A stretch of 64,000 nucleotides of DNA, from NCBI RefSeq assembly GCF_963678845.1, contig NZ_OY787464.1:1426001-1490000 (forward strand). The letters are read 5' to 3'. The notes beneath the pieces are model-generated. The model was not told the origin of the DNA. It saw nothing but the letters and a program-made list of their open reading frames with translations, and searched no databases. Made by a program: the position numbers and the translations under genes. Each line of letters opens with the position of its first letter. Within the stretch, counting starts at the first letter, position 1. The DNA is from an uncultured Bacteroides sp. (GTDB lineage Bacteria > Bacteroidota > Bacteroidia > Bacteroidales > Bacteroidaceae). This document shows, piece by piece, positions 45,185-53,744 of the stretch.

Positions 45185-45637
45185 ATGAGAGAGATCAACC
45201 TGATAGTGATACACTGCACCGCCACCCGCTCCGACCTATCCTTTACCCAGGCCGACCTTGAACGAAGCCACAGGGAAAGAGGCTTCAACGGCATAGGTTA
45301 CCATTACTACATCCGCCGGGATGGCAGTATAAAGAGTACCCGTCCGTTGAACAAAGTAGGGGCGCACGTCAGAGGCTTTAACGCTCACAGCATAGGCATC
45401 TGTTACGAAGGCGGCCTCAATGCACTGGGAAAACCGGCAGACACCCGCACCGAATGGCAACGCCACTCCCTCCGTGTGCTGCTACTCACCTTACTAAAGG
45501 ATTACCCCGGTTGCAGAATTGCAGGTCACCGCGACCTCAGCCCTGATCTCGATGGTGATGGTGTTATAGAGTCACATGAATGGCTTAAGATTTGTCCTTG
45601 CTATGACGCCGGTAAGGAGTACCGCTCTCTAAAATAG
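45185..45637 (+). CDS. N-acetylmuramoyl-L-alanine amidase (amidase_2 type)
   Basis: 150 residues from MREINLIVIHCTATRSD. Zinc-ligand positions are His in VIHCTAT, His in AGHRDLSPD and Cys in CPCYD; YHYYIRRDG and HVRGFNAHSIGICYEGG are further family motifs. The enzyme cuts the bond between MurNAc and the stem peptide. No signal peptide, as in phage endolysins. An in-frame start 16 codons upstream overlaps the preceding gene and is less likely. Confidence 0.9.
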   Translation: MREINLIVIHCTATRSDLSFTQADLERSHRERGFNGIGYHYYIRRDGSIKSTRPLNKVGAHVRGFNAHSIGICYEGGLNALGKPADTRTEWQRHSLRVLLLTLLKDYPGCRIAGHRDLSPDLDGDGVIESHEWLKICPCYDAGKEYRSLK

Positions 45638-45685
45638 AAAAATCCCCGTTACCACTGATTTGTTGGTAACGGGGATTTTCTATTT
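45632..45685. terminator. Bidirectional terminator between amidase and DnaB genes
   Basis: AATCCCCGTTACCA and TGGTAACGGGGATT pair in a stem of at least 14 bp with a 9-base loop, extended by A- and T-rich arms on both sides. It serves the convergent amidase and dnaB genes. Confidence 0.85.
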
Positions 45686-45695
45686 ATAACTACCC

Positions 45696-47075
45696 TTACT
45701 TACTTTGTCTCATCATCCACTCCATGGGTGGCACATAATCCTCAATCTTGGTCATGCTCTTGTTGTGCGAGAAATATACGTTGCCGGTCTCCCCGTTACG
45801 GTGCTTGGCAGTAATCAGTATGCCCAATCCCTCGGTTGGGTAACCACTTTCCTTGTCCGTGGTCTGACCCGTCATGGCAGGACGATGGAGAAACATCACA
45901 ATGTCGGCATCCTGCTCAATGGCCCCACTCTCACGTAAATCTGCCAGCTGCGGACGGTTCCCGAAGCGGTTCTCCACCTGGCGGTTCAGCTGACTGAGCA
46001 ACACCACGGGGCAGTTAAGCTCCTTGGCCAGTAACTTCGATTTTCTTGCTGCGGCAGCCACCTCCTGTTCACGGCTGCGGTTCTCCTTGCCTGGCGTTTT
46101 CATTTCGCTTAGCTGCAGGTAATCAATAAAGATAATGTCACACTGACCCTTGCTTTTCAATAAACGAGCCTGTGCACGGATGTAATCAATACTCATCATC
46201 GGGTTGTCATCAATTTTGATAGGCAGTGTAGCCAGTTCGCGAGCAGCCTGTCGTGCCTCGTTCCACTCCCTTTCGTCGGTTTGCCCGGTGCGCCATGCAT
46301 ACGGATCTACGGTGCTCTCCATCAGAATCAACCGGTCGCCCAGCCGTTCACCCTGCATCTCTATGCTGCAAAACAACACATGAAGTCCGCTTTTTGCCGC
46401 CGACCTAGCCAAAAACAGCGTAATCATGGTTTTACCCACCGCCGGGCGAGCCGCAATAATAATCAGATCACCCTTCTGCCATCCCCCAGTCATCTTGTTC
46501 AGGTCCGTGAGCCCGGTGTCTACCCCCGTCACCCCGTTCACCGAATTCTCCATGCGCTCCTCAGCCTGCTGCAGCGTGTCGTCCATCAGCAGCTCCATGT
46601 CGCGGAGGTTGTCCGTCTTAATCGCATCATTTTCCACCTGCGATACCAGTTCCTGCATGTTGCACACCACGTCCATTATGTCCATCGTCATGTCCTGAGC
46701 CGAGGACAGCAGCGCACTGGTACCCTTTATCAGTTCCCTTCGCAAAAACAGATCCTTTAAAATGAGACAATGATTTTGCAGGTGAGCCGAGCTAGCCACC
46801 TGGCTGCTCAGCTTAGTAATGTAATAGGGACCACCCACCTTTTCCAGCTCATCGCTGCGGCACAGTTCATCAACCACCGTGATGATGTCAATGTTTCGCC
46901 GGGCATTGTACATGCGCATCAGGGCACCAAAAATAATGCGGTGATTATCGTAATAAAACATTTCCGCCCGCAGGTACTGCACCGCCACCGGCATCGCCTT
47001 CTTTTCCAATAGCACTGCTCCAAGTACTGCCTCTTCCGTGCTACTGTTAAAAGGCATGTTAATACTTTTTTCCAT
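45696..47075 (-). CDS. dnaB: DnaB-family replicative helicase
   Basis: 459 residues. N-terminal DnaB domain (about 10-110, AVLGAVLLEKKAMPVAVQYL), a linker, then the RecA-like helicase core with Walker A ARPAVGKT, Walker B CDIIFIDYLQL, and AKHRNGETGNVYF near the end. The motor unwinds DNA at forks. It is followed by a small replication-type gene in the same direction upstream and lies beside HU and amidase genes, so it may be a phage- or element-derived second copy rather than the chromosomal gene. Confidence 0.88.
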   Translation of the reverse strand: MEKSINMPFNSSTEEAVLGAVLLEKKAMPVAVQYLRAEMFYYDNHRIIFGALMRMYNARRNIDIITVVDELCRSDELEKVGGPYYITKLSSQVASSAHLQNHCLILKDLFLRRELIKGTSALLSSAQDMTMDIMDVVCNMQELVSQVENDAIKTDNLRDMELLMDDTLQQAEERMENSVNGVTGVDTGLTDLNKMTGGWQKGDLIIIAARPAVGKTMITLFLARSAAKSGLHVLFCSIEMQGERLGDRLILMESTVDPYAWRTGQTDEREWNEARQAARELATLPIKIDDNPMMSIDYIRAQARLLKSKGQCDIIFIDYLQLSEMKTPGKENRSREQEVAAAARKSKLLAKELNCPVVLLSQLNRQVENRFGNRPQLADLRESGAIEQDADIVMFLHRPAMTGQTTDKESGYPTEGLGILITAKHRNGETGNVYFSHNKSMTKIEDYVPPMEWMMRQSK

Positions 47076-47100
47076 TTATTCCCAGTTTTTTGTTTCAATT

Positions 47101-47718
47101 TTACTCGTTATAAAAACATTGTCCTTTAAGATAATTGCCGGCATTCTTGAAATAAGTCCTGATGCCAACCGACTCGCAATACGAATAAATTTTTCCGATA
47201 GCCAGATCCCTTTCCTTCTGCGAAAGCTTTCTCCACTCCTTGCGCGCATCACCAATATTCATTTTGGGCAGCTGCGTTATTTCGTGATACTCATCCCAGA
47301 AAACTTTGAACTGCTCTTCGCAGCGGCTTTTTAAATCTGCATTATGAGAAGTTTTGCCCGTCCACAAATCGTAATCAACCACCTTAATACGCTTCATACC
47401 ATATTTTACAGGCGATGAAGTAATTAAATTCTCTTTTTCCATTTTCGAGAAAAAGCGTCTTGTTTTCCCGGTGGTCCAGTTAAACAGTTTCGCCCAACTG
47501 TTACACGACAATAAGGATTCCCCCCTTTTGCACTCCACCGTGCAACCACGTATCACCGCAATGTTATCTTTGTAATTCACTTTAGTGAGCACCATTAGGA
47601 AAGCATCAAAATACGTTAAGTTGTTTTCTTTCTGGTTTAAACTATACATCAACAAATTTTTAGGAAGAAGCACATATCCTTTTGTTAAAGCCTGGAAAGG
47701 CAGCTGTTCTTTTTTCAT
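47101..47718 (-). CDS. DUF7833-like protein, possible replication partner of DnaB
   Basis: About 205 residues from MKKEQLPFQALTKGY. The longer start at 47775 would coincide with the expected transcription start, so the second ATG is chosen. The N-terminal two thirds looks like a winged-helix domain (CNSWAKLFNWTTGKTRRFFSK). The C-terminal part, WRKLSQKERDLAIGKIYSY...YFKNAGNYLKGQCF, resembles the DUF7833 region of Bacteroides phage-type proteins. It is 25 bp upstream of dnaB in one operon, which suggests a loader or initiator role. Confidence 0.6.
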   Translation of the reverse strand: MKKEQLPFQALTKGYVLLPKNLLMYSLNQKENNLTYFDAFLMVLTKVNYKDNIAVIRGCTVECKRGESLLSCNSWAKLFNWTTGKTRRFFSKMEKENLITSSPVKYGMKRIKVVDYDLWTGKTSHNADLKSRCEEQFKVFWDEYHEITQLPKMNIGDARKEWRKLSQKERDLAIGKIYSYCESVGIRTYFKNAGNYLKGQCFYNE

Positions 47719-47779
47719 TTTGGTAATTAAATATTTTTTAAAATTTATAGTGAAAATCTGTGTGATTTTTTTCATGATG

Positions 47780-47811
47780 CAAATGTATCACTTCATGCAA
47801 TACACTCCAAA
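47780..47811 (-). promoter_or_regulatory. Promoter of the DUF7833-dnaB operon
   Basis: On the minus strand TTTG (47808-47811) and TACATTTG (47780-47787) are 20 bases apart, an exact fit to the Bacteroides -33/-7 pattern. Transcription begins near 47773. The stretch 47812-48132 shows no gene. Confidence 0.65.
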
Positions 47812-48132
47812 TAAGGAAGGCGTGTTAGGGTAGAAAGCGGGCAACAAAGTAGAAAACAGACAACAAAGCTAGTTTTGGAGAAGAATTCCTGTTTTTCGCT
47901 TAAAAGTATAATTGGGCAGTAATGAGCGGTTTTTTATTAATCATATCTTACAAATAAAGCACAAATAAATGCACAAATATTTAGTGCATGTAAACTGGTG
48001 GCACATAGGTTTTTAGAAAGAAATATTATTTATTCGGCGCACATTAAGCAACACCGAATAAATAAGTATTAAATTCTTGTTTTATATTAACATATAAAAC
48101 CCATCATTTTTTTGAATTTCACTAATCCAATT

Positions 48133-48408
48133 CTATCGCTTGGCCTTCATCCATTGGGATATAGCGTCGGGCACCCCCCAGTGCTCAAAAAGAAGAGTCA
48201 TCTGGTTTGGAGTAATAAATTGGTTCTCATTTAAGAATCCAATTTCTGTCAGCTTGCTATAAAGCACTTTATCCTCAGCTATTTTAGCTAAAAACATCTG
48301 TTTGGCGATGTGTGATTTTGAGTAATTGGGAAAATACAAAGAGGCAACTACTGATAAACGTTGGCAACCAGTAAGAATGGTTTCGAATTTACTAGAATAA
48401 ATTGTCAT
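48133..48408 (-). CDS. DUF4248-like protein, diverged
   Basis: 91 residues. LSVVASLYFPNYSKSHIAK, then LYSKLTEIGFL and ITPNQMTLLFEHWGVP follow the same order as DUF4248 (YNPQ..T.EAL; ELYRELLIIGY; FTPKEV..I...LGEP) but with low identity. Function unknown. It is on the same strand as the DUF7833-dnaB pair but separated by a 350-bp gap. Confidence 0.55.
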   Translation of the reverse strand: MTIYSSKFETILTGCQRLSVVASLYFPNYSKSHIAKQMFLAKIAEDKVLYSKLTEIGFLNENQFITPNQMTLLFEHWGVPDAISQWMKAKR

Positions 48409-48546
48409 CTGAAATTAATTTTTAAGTAACTATTAATAATTAAGTCTAAAATCCTAAAATATGTCTTTTGACATCGTGTTGCAAAGGAAAATAAATTTAT
48501 TGGCTAATAAAACGAGATTCTCATCTTTCTTTCAACACATTCATTT

Positions 48547-48873
48547 TTAGTCATTTATATTCGATCTACTAATCTTTAACGCCTCAAATATTGCCGTATG
48601 TTTTAGATTTTTCCTGCTTCCATTTGCCCTCTGTATATTGAAAATGCATGATAAAGTAAGGCCATGATAGTAAACACCTTTTCCCCTACTGTGTACTATT
48701 AACCCACTGCGTATTAGCGGCATAAAAAGTTCCCCATACTCTTCGCAGGTACCTGTCCAGGTCATTGTTCCCACCTCCTCCTCAAGGAAGTTTTTAAGGA
48801 TTTCTACTTTCTCGTTAAATTCTTTTGCCGATAACTGCTTTTTCTTCACTTTCTTCTGTTTTCTCTTGTTCAT
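48547..48873 (-). CDS. Hypothetical protein, 108 residues
   Basis: A very basic start (MNKRKQKKVKKKQLSAKEF) is followed by an acidic helix and a compact domain (YGELFMPLIRSGLIVHSRGK and SCIFNIQRANGS). No family recognised. It may be a small DNA-binding or phage-type protein. It lies between the DUF4248-like gene and repeat R15. Confidence 0.5.
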   Translation of the reverse strand: MNKRKQKKVKKKQLSAKEFNEKVEILKNFLEEEVGTMTWTGTCEEYGELFMPLIRSGLIVHSRGKGVYYHGLTLSCIFNIQRANGSRKNLKHTAIFEALKISRSNIND

Positions 48874-48989
48874 ACCGTTGTTTTAAAATTTTCTTCAAAG
48901 TTAGTGTAACTTCTCACGTCTTTAAAACATAAAATAAATTTAATCTCATTCACAGTAAAAAGTTTATTTAAAGACTCCAGCATATTCAC

Positions 48990-49197
48990 TACCGATGAGT
49001 GCAGGCAGGCAAACTACCTTCTTTTCATCTCTTTCGAGGTGGAAAGCTACCTCACCCAAACGATGGCGAAGATGAGTGGTCGAGTGACCCAAAAGAAGAC
49101 TGGCCTCATCAATTTTGCGTAAAGAAATGCAGACTGATTTTAGTAAAATTCGTGCAGCCTTGATTTTTTGTTTCTTTTTGATCAAGCAAAAAGAAAA
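48990..49197 (+). repeat. Repeat R15, internally deleted copy, head at right
   Basis: Short tail (ACGATGGCGAAGATGAGTGG), core CTGGCCTCATCAATTTTGCG, then the outer stem AATTTTGC with GTAAAATT and almost no inner hairpin. Head: CTTGAT 49159-49164, CTTTTTG 49174-49180, loop ATCAAG 49181-49186, CAAAAAG 49187-49193, a further compensated stem variant. It lies upstream of the gmd promoter. Confidence 0.8.
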
Positions 49198-49297
49198 ACC
49201 ATTTCATATATAATACAAATTCTGCAATATTATATCAAATATCAATCATTTATTACGTATTTATATCAACACACTTTTTTTACAATCATAAAAAACT

Positions 49298-49348
49298 TAT
49301 CTTTGTGCAAAGAAAATATATTTGCTTGATGCCTGAAGTGGCATCAAG
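49298..49348 (+). promoter_or_regulatory. gmd promoter and leader hairpin
   Basis: TATCTTTG (49298-49305) fits the -7 box. In the leader, CTTGATGCC (49325-49333) and GGCATCAAG (49340-49348) form a perfect 9-bp stem with a 6-base loop, 27 bases before the ATG. No T-run follows. It may be an attenuation or stability hairpin. Confidence 0.5.
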
Positions 49349-49375
49349 ATATAACTAACACATAAACAAATAGGT

Positions 49376-50443
49376 ATGAAAAAAGCATTGATTTCAGGGA
49401 TTACCGGTCAGGACGGTTCTTTCTTAGCAGAATTTTTATTGCAAAAAGGATATGAAGTGCACGGAATACTTCGCCGTTCATCTTCTTTTAACACAGGACG
49501 AATTGAGCATCTGTATTTTGAAGAATGGGTGCGAGATATGAAACAACAACGAACCATCAATCTTCATTACGGAGATATGACCGATTCCAGCTCACTTATC
49601 CGTATTATTCAACAGATTCAACCTGATGAAATCTATAATCTGGCTGCTCAGAGCCACGTAAAGGTAAGTTTTGATGTACCTGAATACACAGCAGAAGCTG
49701 ATGCAGTGGGGACTCTTCGTATGCTTGAAGCTGTACGTATACTCGGATTAGAAAAGAAAACAAAAATATATCAGGCTTCCACTTCCGAGCTTTTCGGTTT
49801 GGTACAGGAAGTTCCACAAAAAGAAACAACACCATTCTACCCTCGAAGTCCATACGGTGTTGCCAAGCAATATGGTTTCTGGATTACAAAGAACTACCGC
49901 GAATCTTACGGAATGTTTGCTGTAAACGGTATTCTATTTAATCACGAAAGCGAACGCCGCGGCGAGACTTTCGTAACAAGAAAGATTTCTTTAGCTGTTG
50001 CCCGTATCAAACAGGGAGTACAGGACAAGCTTTACATGGGAAATCTTGATTCTCTTCGTGACTGGGGATATGCGAAAGACTACGTAGAGTGTATGTGGAT
50101 GATTCTTCAACATGACACTCCTGAGGATTTCGTTATTGCAACCGGAGAAATGCATACCGTACGTGAATTCTGTACGCTTGCTTTCAAAGAAGCAGAAATT
50201 GAACTTCGCTGGGAAGGCCAGGGAGTTGATGAAAAAGGTATTGATGTTGCTACCGGACGTGTATTGGTAGAGGTAGATCCTAAATATTTCCGCCCGTCAG
50301 AAGTAGAACTATTATTGGGAGACCCAACAAAAGCAAGAACGTTGCTTGGATGGAACCCTACCCAGACTCCATTCCCTGAATTGGTTAAGATCATGGTACA
50401 ACATGATATGGAAAAGGTTAGAAAGATGATCGCAAATAAATAA
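49376..50443 (+). CDS. gmd: GDP-mannose 4,6-dehydratase
   Basis: 355 residues. Converts GDP-D-mannose to GDP-4-keto-6-deoxymannose. Seen: nucleotide motif GITGQDGSFLAEFLL at the N-terminus, the STSELFG segment, YGVAKQYGFW (YxxxK catalytic pair) and NHESERRGETFVTRKIS, all typical of Gmd. The stop shares one base with the next start, so it is coupled with the GDP-fucose synthase. ManC, encoded on the opposite strand, supplies the substrate. Confidence 0.97.
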   Translation: MKKALISGITGQDGSFLAEFLLQKGYEVHGILRRSSSFNTGRIEHLYFEEWVRDMKQQRTINLHYGDMTDSSSLIRIIQQIQPDEIYNLAAQSHVKVSFDVPEYTAEADAVGTLRMLEAVRILGLEKKTKIYQASTSELFGLVQEVPQKETTPFYPRSPYGVAKQYGFWITKNYRESYGMFAVNGILFNHESERRGETFVTRKISLAVARIKQGVQDKLYMGNLDSLRDWGYAKDYVECMWMILQHDTPEDFVIATGEMHTVREFCTLAFKEAEIELRWEGQGVDEKGIDVATGRVLVEVDPKYFRPSEVELLLGDPTKARTLLGWNPTQTPFPELVKIMVQHDMEKVRKMIANK

Positions 50444-51531
50444 TGATGGAAAAAGATGCAAAGATTTTTGTAGCCGGACACCGCGGGCTCGTAGGGTCGG
50501 CTATTTTAAATAATCTGAAGAAAAAAGGATATACCAATTTCGTTCTTCGTACACATAAGGAGCTTGATTTATGTAACCAGGCTGCTGTAACGGAATTCTT
50601 TGATCAGGAAAAACCTGAATATGTGTTTCTGGCTGCCGCACATGTGGGCGGTATTGTGGCAAACAGCCTTTACAGAGCTGATTTTATTTACCGCAATCTG
50701 GAAATTCAAAATAATGTAATTTACAATGCTTACCGCACAGGGGTTAAGAAACTCTTGTTCCTTGGTAGCACTTGTATTTATCCGGGTAATGCTCCTCAGC
50801 CAATGAAGGAAGATTGCCTGCTTAGTTCTGAGCTGGAATATACCAATGAGCCGTATGCATTGTCTAAAATTGCCGGACTAAAGATGTGTGAAAGCTTTAA
50901 CTTGCAGTATAATACAAACTATATTGCAGTTATGCCTACCAATCTTTATGGTCCGAATGACAATTTCAATCTGGAACGCAGCCATGTATTGCCTGCTTTA
51001 ATCAGAAAAGCTCACCTTGGCAAGCAGCTTATGGCCGGAAACTGGGACGAGATCCGCAAGGATTTTAATACTGCTCCGGTGGAAGGTGTGGATGGAAAAG
51101 CTAGTCAGGAAGAGATTCTTGGCAAACTGAATAAGTACGGCATTACTTTGTCTGAAGACGGAAAAGTGAATGTAGAGATTTGGGGAACGGGTGCTCCCCT
51201 ACGCGAATTCCTTTGGAGCGAAGATATGGCGGATGCTTGTGTGTTCGTTATGGAGAATGTTGACTTTGCCGACCTTAAAGGAAACAGCAAGGAAGTGCGC
51301 AATTGTCACATTAATATTGGCACAGGAAAAGAACTTTCCATTAAACAACTTGCTTATATGGTTGCTGAGAAAGTTGGATTCGCCGGTAACATTGTATTCA
51401 ATGCCGACAAACCGGACGGAACGATGCGTAAACTTACTGATCCTTCCAAACTTCACAGTCTGGGATGGACTCACAAAGTAGAACTTGAAGAAGGAGTTTC
51501 CATGATTTATGACTGGTATAAAAACAAGTAA
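50443..51531 (+). CDS. fcl: GDP-L-fucose synthase
   Basis: 362 residues. Epimerises and reduces the Gmd product to GDP-L-fucose. Seen: GHRGLVGSAI near the N-terminus, LGSTCIYPGNAPQPMKEDCL, the catalytic YALSKIAGLKM (YxxxK), and PTNLYGPNDNFNLERSHVLPAL. It is translationally coupled with gmd, and a strong terminator follows 5 bases after the stop. Confidence 0.97.
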   Translation: MMEKDAKIFVAGHRGLVGSAILNNLKKKGYTNFVLRTHKELDLCNQAAVTEFFDQEKPEYVFLAAAHVGGIVANSLYRADFIYRNLEIQNNVIYNAYRTGVKKLLFLGSTCIYPGNAPQPMKEDCLLSSELEYTNEPYALSKIAGLKMCESFNLQYNTNYIAVMPTNLYGPNDNFNLERSHVLPALIRKAHLGKQLMAGNWDEIRKDFNTAPVEGVDGKASQEEILGKLNKYGITLSEDGKVNVEIWGTGAPLREFLWSEDMADACVFVMENVDFADLKGNSKEVRNCHINIGTGKELSIKQLAYMVAEKVGFAGNIVFNADKPDGTMRKLTDPSKLHSLGWTHKVELEEGVSMIYDWYKNK

Positions 51532-51535
51532 AAAC

Positions 51536-51572
51536 AAAAGTCCCCGAAACCATAACAGTTTCGGGGACTTTT
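51536..51572. terminator. Bidirectional terminator between fcl and manC
   Basis: AAAAGTCCCCGAAAC (51536-51550) and GTTTCGGGGACTTTT (51558-51572) form a perfect 15-bp stem with a 7-base loop and A/T arms on both sides. It marks the meeting point of the rightward gmd-fcl and leftward polysaccharide operons. Confidence 0.9.
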
Positions 51573-51603
51573 ACATATATTTTTAATTAATCAAAAACGT
51601 TCT

Positions 51604-52656
51604 TTATAAGCTCTTGCTGAACTCTTTAATCCGCTGTTCCTCTTCAAGTTTACAGATAAGCAGTGTATTATCCTGCTCAGCTACAATGTAGCCATCCAAT
51701 CCCTGAATAACCACTTTCTTTTCCTGAGCCACATGCACCATACAGTTAGAGCTCTCGTAAAGCTTCACTTCACCAATGCAAGCATTCCGCACATTATCCT
51801 GTGGAAGCAACCCATGCAAAGCGCCCCAGGTACCTAGGTCCGACCATCCAAACTCCGCAGGCACCACATAAATCTCCTCTGCATTCTCCATCACCGCATA
51901 ATCAATCGAGATATTATCACAGGTAGGAAAAAACTTATTGATAGCTTCCGCTTCATGTTCCGTGTAGAAGTCATTAGAGATACTATCGAATATCTCAGCA
52001 ATATTAGGAACATACACCCGCAAGGCAGCAGAAATAGTTTTCACATTCCACACAAAAATACCCGCATTCCACAAGTAATTCCCTTCAGCAAGATATCTCT
52101 CCGCAGTAGCTTTATCCGGCTTCTCCTTAAACGCCTCTACACGAAGCACCTCTTTATCCGAATTAGATACTCCACCCGCAGCAATATACCCATATCCCGT
52201 TTCCGGTCGGCTAGGCTTCATCCCCAGTGTTACTATCGCATCACTATTATCCGTAAACGCCAAAGCCCTTTTTATCACCCGTTGAAACTCCGTGGTGTTT
52301 ATCACTAGCTGATCCGAAGGCGTAACCACAATATTTGCATCCGGGTGATGCATCTTTATTTTCCATGATACATAAGCAATGCAAGGAGCCGTGTTTCGCA
52401 TACACGGTTCCGCCAGGATGTTACTGTCTGGAATATCCGGTAACTGTTCCTTCACAATACCCGTATATTTACTAGAAGTAACCACCCACACATTCTCCGG
52501 TGGACAGATACCGTTAAAGCGTTCCGCTGTTAGCTGAATCAATGTCTTCCCGCATCCCATCACATCTATAAACTGCTTGGGACATTCGGGGGTACTCATT
52601 GGCCAGAAACGGCTTCCTATGCCGCCGGCCATTATTACGATGTGTGTGTTATTCAT
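51604..52656 (-). CDS. manC: Mannose-1-phosphate guanylyltransferase
   Basis: 350 residues. Makes GDP-mannose from mannose-1-phosphate and GTP. Seen: the nucleotidyl-transferase motif GGIGSRFWPMSTPECPKQF, VTPSDQLV, FKEKPD, and WNAGIFVW. It lacks the C-terminal isomerase domain of the long bifunctional enzymes. Last gene of the leftward operon, 20 bp after rfbB. It feeds gmd and fcl. Confidence 0.95.
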   Translation of the reverse strand: MNNTHIVIMAGGIGSRFWPMSTPECPKQFIDVMGCGKTLIQLTAERFNGICPPENVWVVTSSKYTGIVKEQLPDIPDSNILAEPCMRNTAPCIAYVSWKIKMHHPDANIVVTPSDQLVINTTEFQRVIKRALAFTDNSDAIVTLGMKPSRPETGYGYIAAGGVSNSDKEVLRVEAFKEKPDKATAERYLAEGNYLWNAGIFVWNVKTISAALRVYVPNIAEIFDSISNDFYTEHEAEAINKFFPTCDNISIDYAVMENAEEIYVVPAEFGWSDLGTWGALHGLLPQDNVRNACIGEVKLYESSNCMVHVAQEKKVVIQGLDGYIVAEQDNTLLICKLEEEQRIKEFSKSL

Positions 52657-52676
52657 TTATGTTGTTACAAAATACT

Positions 52677-53744
52677 TTATAGCTTATTCTTATACATATC
52701 ACTATAATACTTCTCGTACTCTCCACTGGTGATATTATCCATCCATTCCTGGTTATCAAGATACCAGCGTACAGTTTTCTCTATACCCTCTTCGAACTGT
52801 AAAGATGGTTCCCAACCTAATTCTGTTTTCAGCTTAGTGGAGTCAATAGCATAACGAAGATCGTGCCCTGCCCTATCTGTTACATAAGTGATAAGATGGT
52901 CGCTGGTTCCTTCCGAATTTCCCAACAGCCTATCAACAGTCTTAATGACCACCTTTATTATATCAATGTTCTTCCACTCATTAAAGCCGCCAATATTATA
53001 CGTTTCAGCAGTTTTTCCTTCGTGGAAAATAACATCAATAGCACGGGCATGATCGACTACATAGAGCCAATCGCGCACATTCTCCCCTTTTCCATATACA
53101 GGAAGAGGTTTTTTATGACGGATATTATTTATAAACAGAGGTATTAGTTTTTCGGGAAATTGGTATGGACCGTAGTTATTGCTGCAATTAGTCACAATAG
53201 TAGGCATGCCATAAGTATCATGGAAAGCTCTTACAAAGTGATCACTGCCTGCTTTGCTTGCAGAATAAGGACTATGAGGATCGTACTTTGTAGTTTCCTC
53301 AAAAAATGTTCCATCAAATTGCAAAGCACCATAAACTTCATCTGTTGATATATGATAAAAACGCTTGTTATCATAATCACCATCCCACGAAAGCTTTGCA
53401 GCCTGTAATAATGACAATGTACCCATCACATTGGTTTGCGCAAAGGTAAATGGATCTTTAATGCTACGATCCACATGACTTTCAGCTGCCAAGTGAATTA
53501 CTCCATCAATATTATATTGTTTGAAGATTTCCATCATCTTATCAAAGTCACAGATGTCAGCCTTCACAAAGGTATAATTCGGTTTATCCTCAATATCTTT
53601 CAGATTAGCCAAATTACCAGCATAAGTAAGCTTATCCAGGTTGATAATACGATAATCGGGATACTTATTCACAAACAATCTCACCACATGGCTGCCAATG
53701 AAGCCGGCACCACCTGTAATTAATATATTTCGTTTAAAACTCAT
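52677..53744 (-). CDS. rfbB: dTDP-glucose 4,6-dehydratase
   Basis: 355 residues. Makes dTDP-4-keto-6-deoxyglucose. Seen: ITGGAGFIGSHVVRLF, HLAAESHVDRS, STDEVYGAL with the Asp-Glu pair, and YSASKAGSDHFVRAF (YxxxK). Its start overlaps the end of rfbC by 11 bp. In this operon the product probably also feeds the 2,3-dehydratase encoded at the right edge. Confidence 0.97.
   Translation of the reverse strand: MSFKRNILITGGAGFIGSHVVRLFVNKYPDYRIINLDKLTYAGNLANLKDIEDKPNYTFVKADICDFDKMMEIFKQYNIDGVIHLAAESHVDRSIKDPFTFAQTNVMGTLSLLQAAKLSWDGDYDNKRFYHISTDEVYGALQFDGTFFEETTKYDPHSPYSASKAGSDHFVRAFHDTYGMPTIVTNCSNNYGPYQFPEKLIPLFINNIRHKKPLPVYGKGENVRDWLYVVDHARAIDVIFHEGKTAETYNIGGFNEWKNIDIIKVVIKTVDRLLGNSEGTSDHLITYVTDRAGHDLRYAIDSTKLKTELGWEPSLQFEEGIEKTVRWYLDNQEWMDNITSGEYEKYYSDMYKNKL

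Noticed and set aside
31757..49197. Group II intron, retron or diversity-generating element as the source of the repeats
   Set aside because: No reverse transcriptase, maturase or target template pair is present in the window, and the fold lacks recognisable domain V features.
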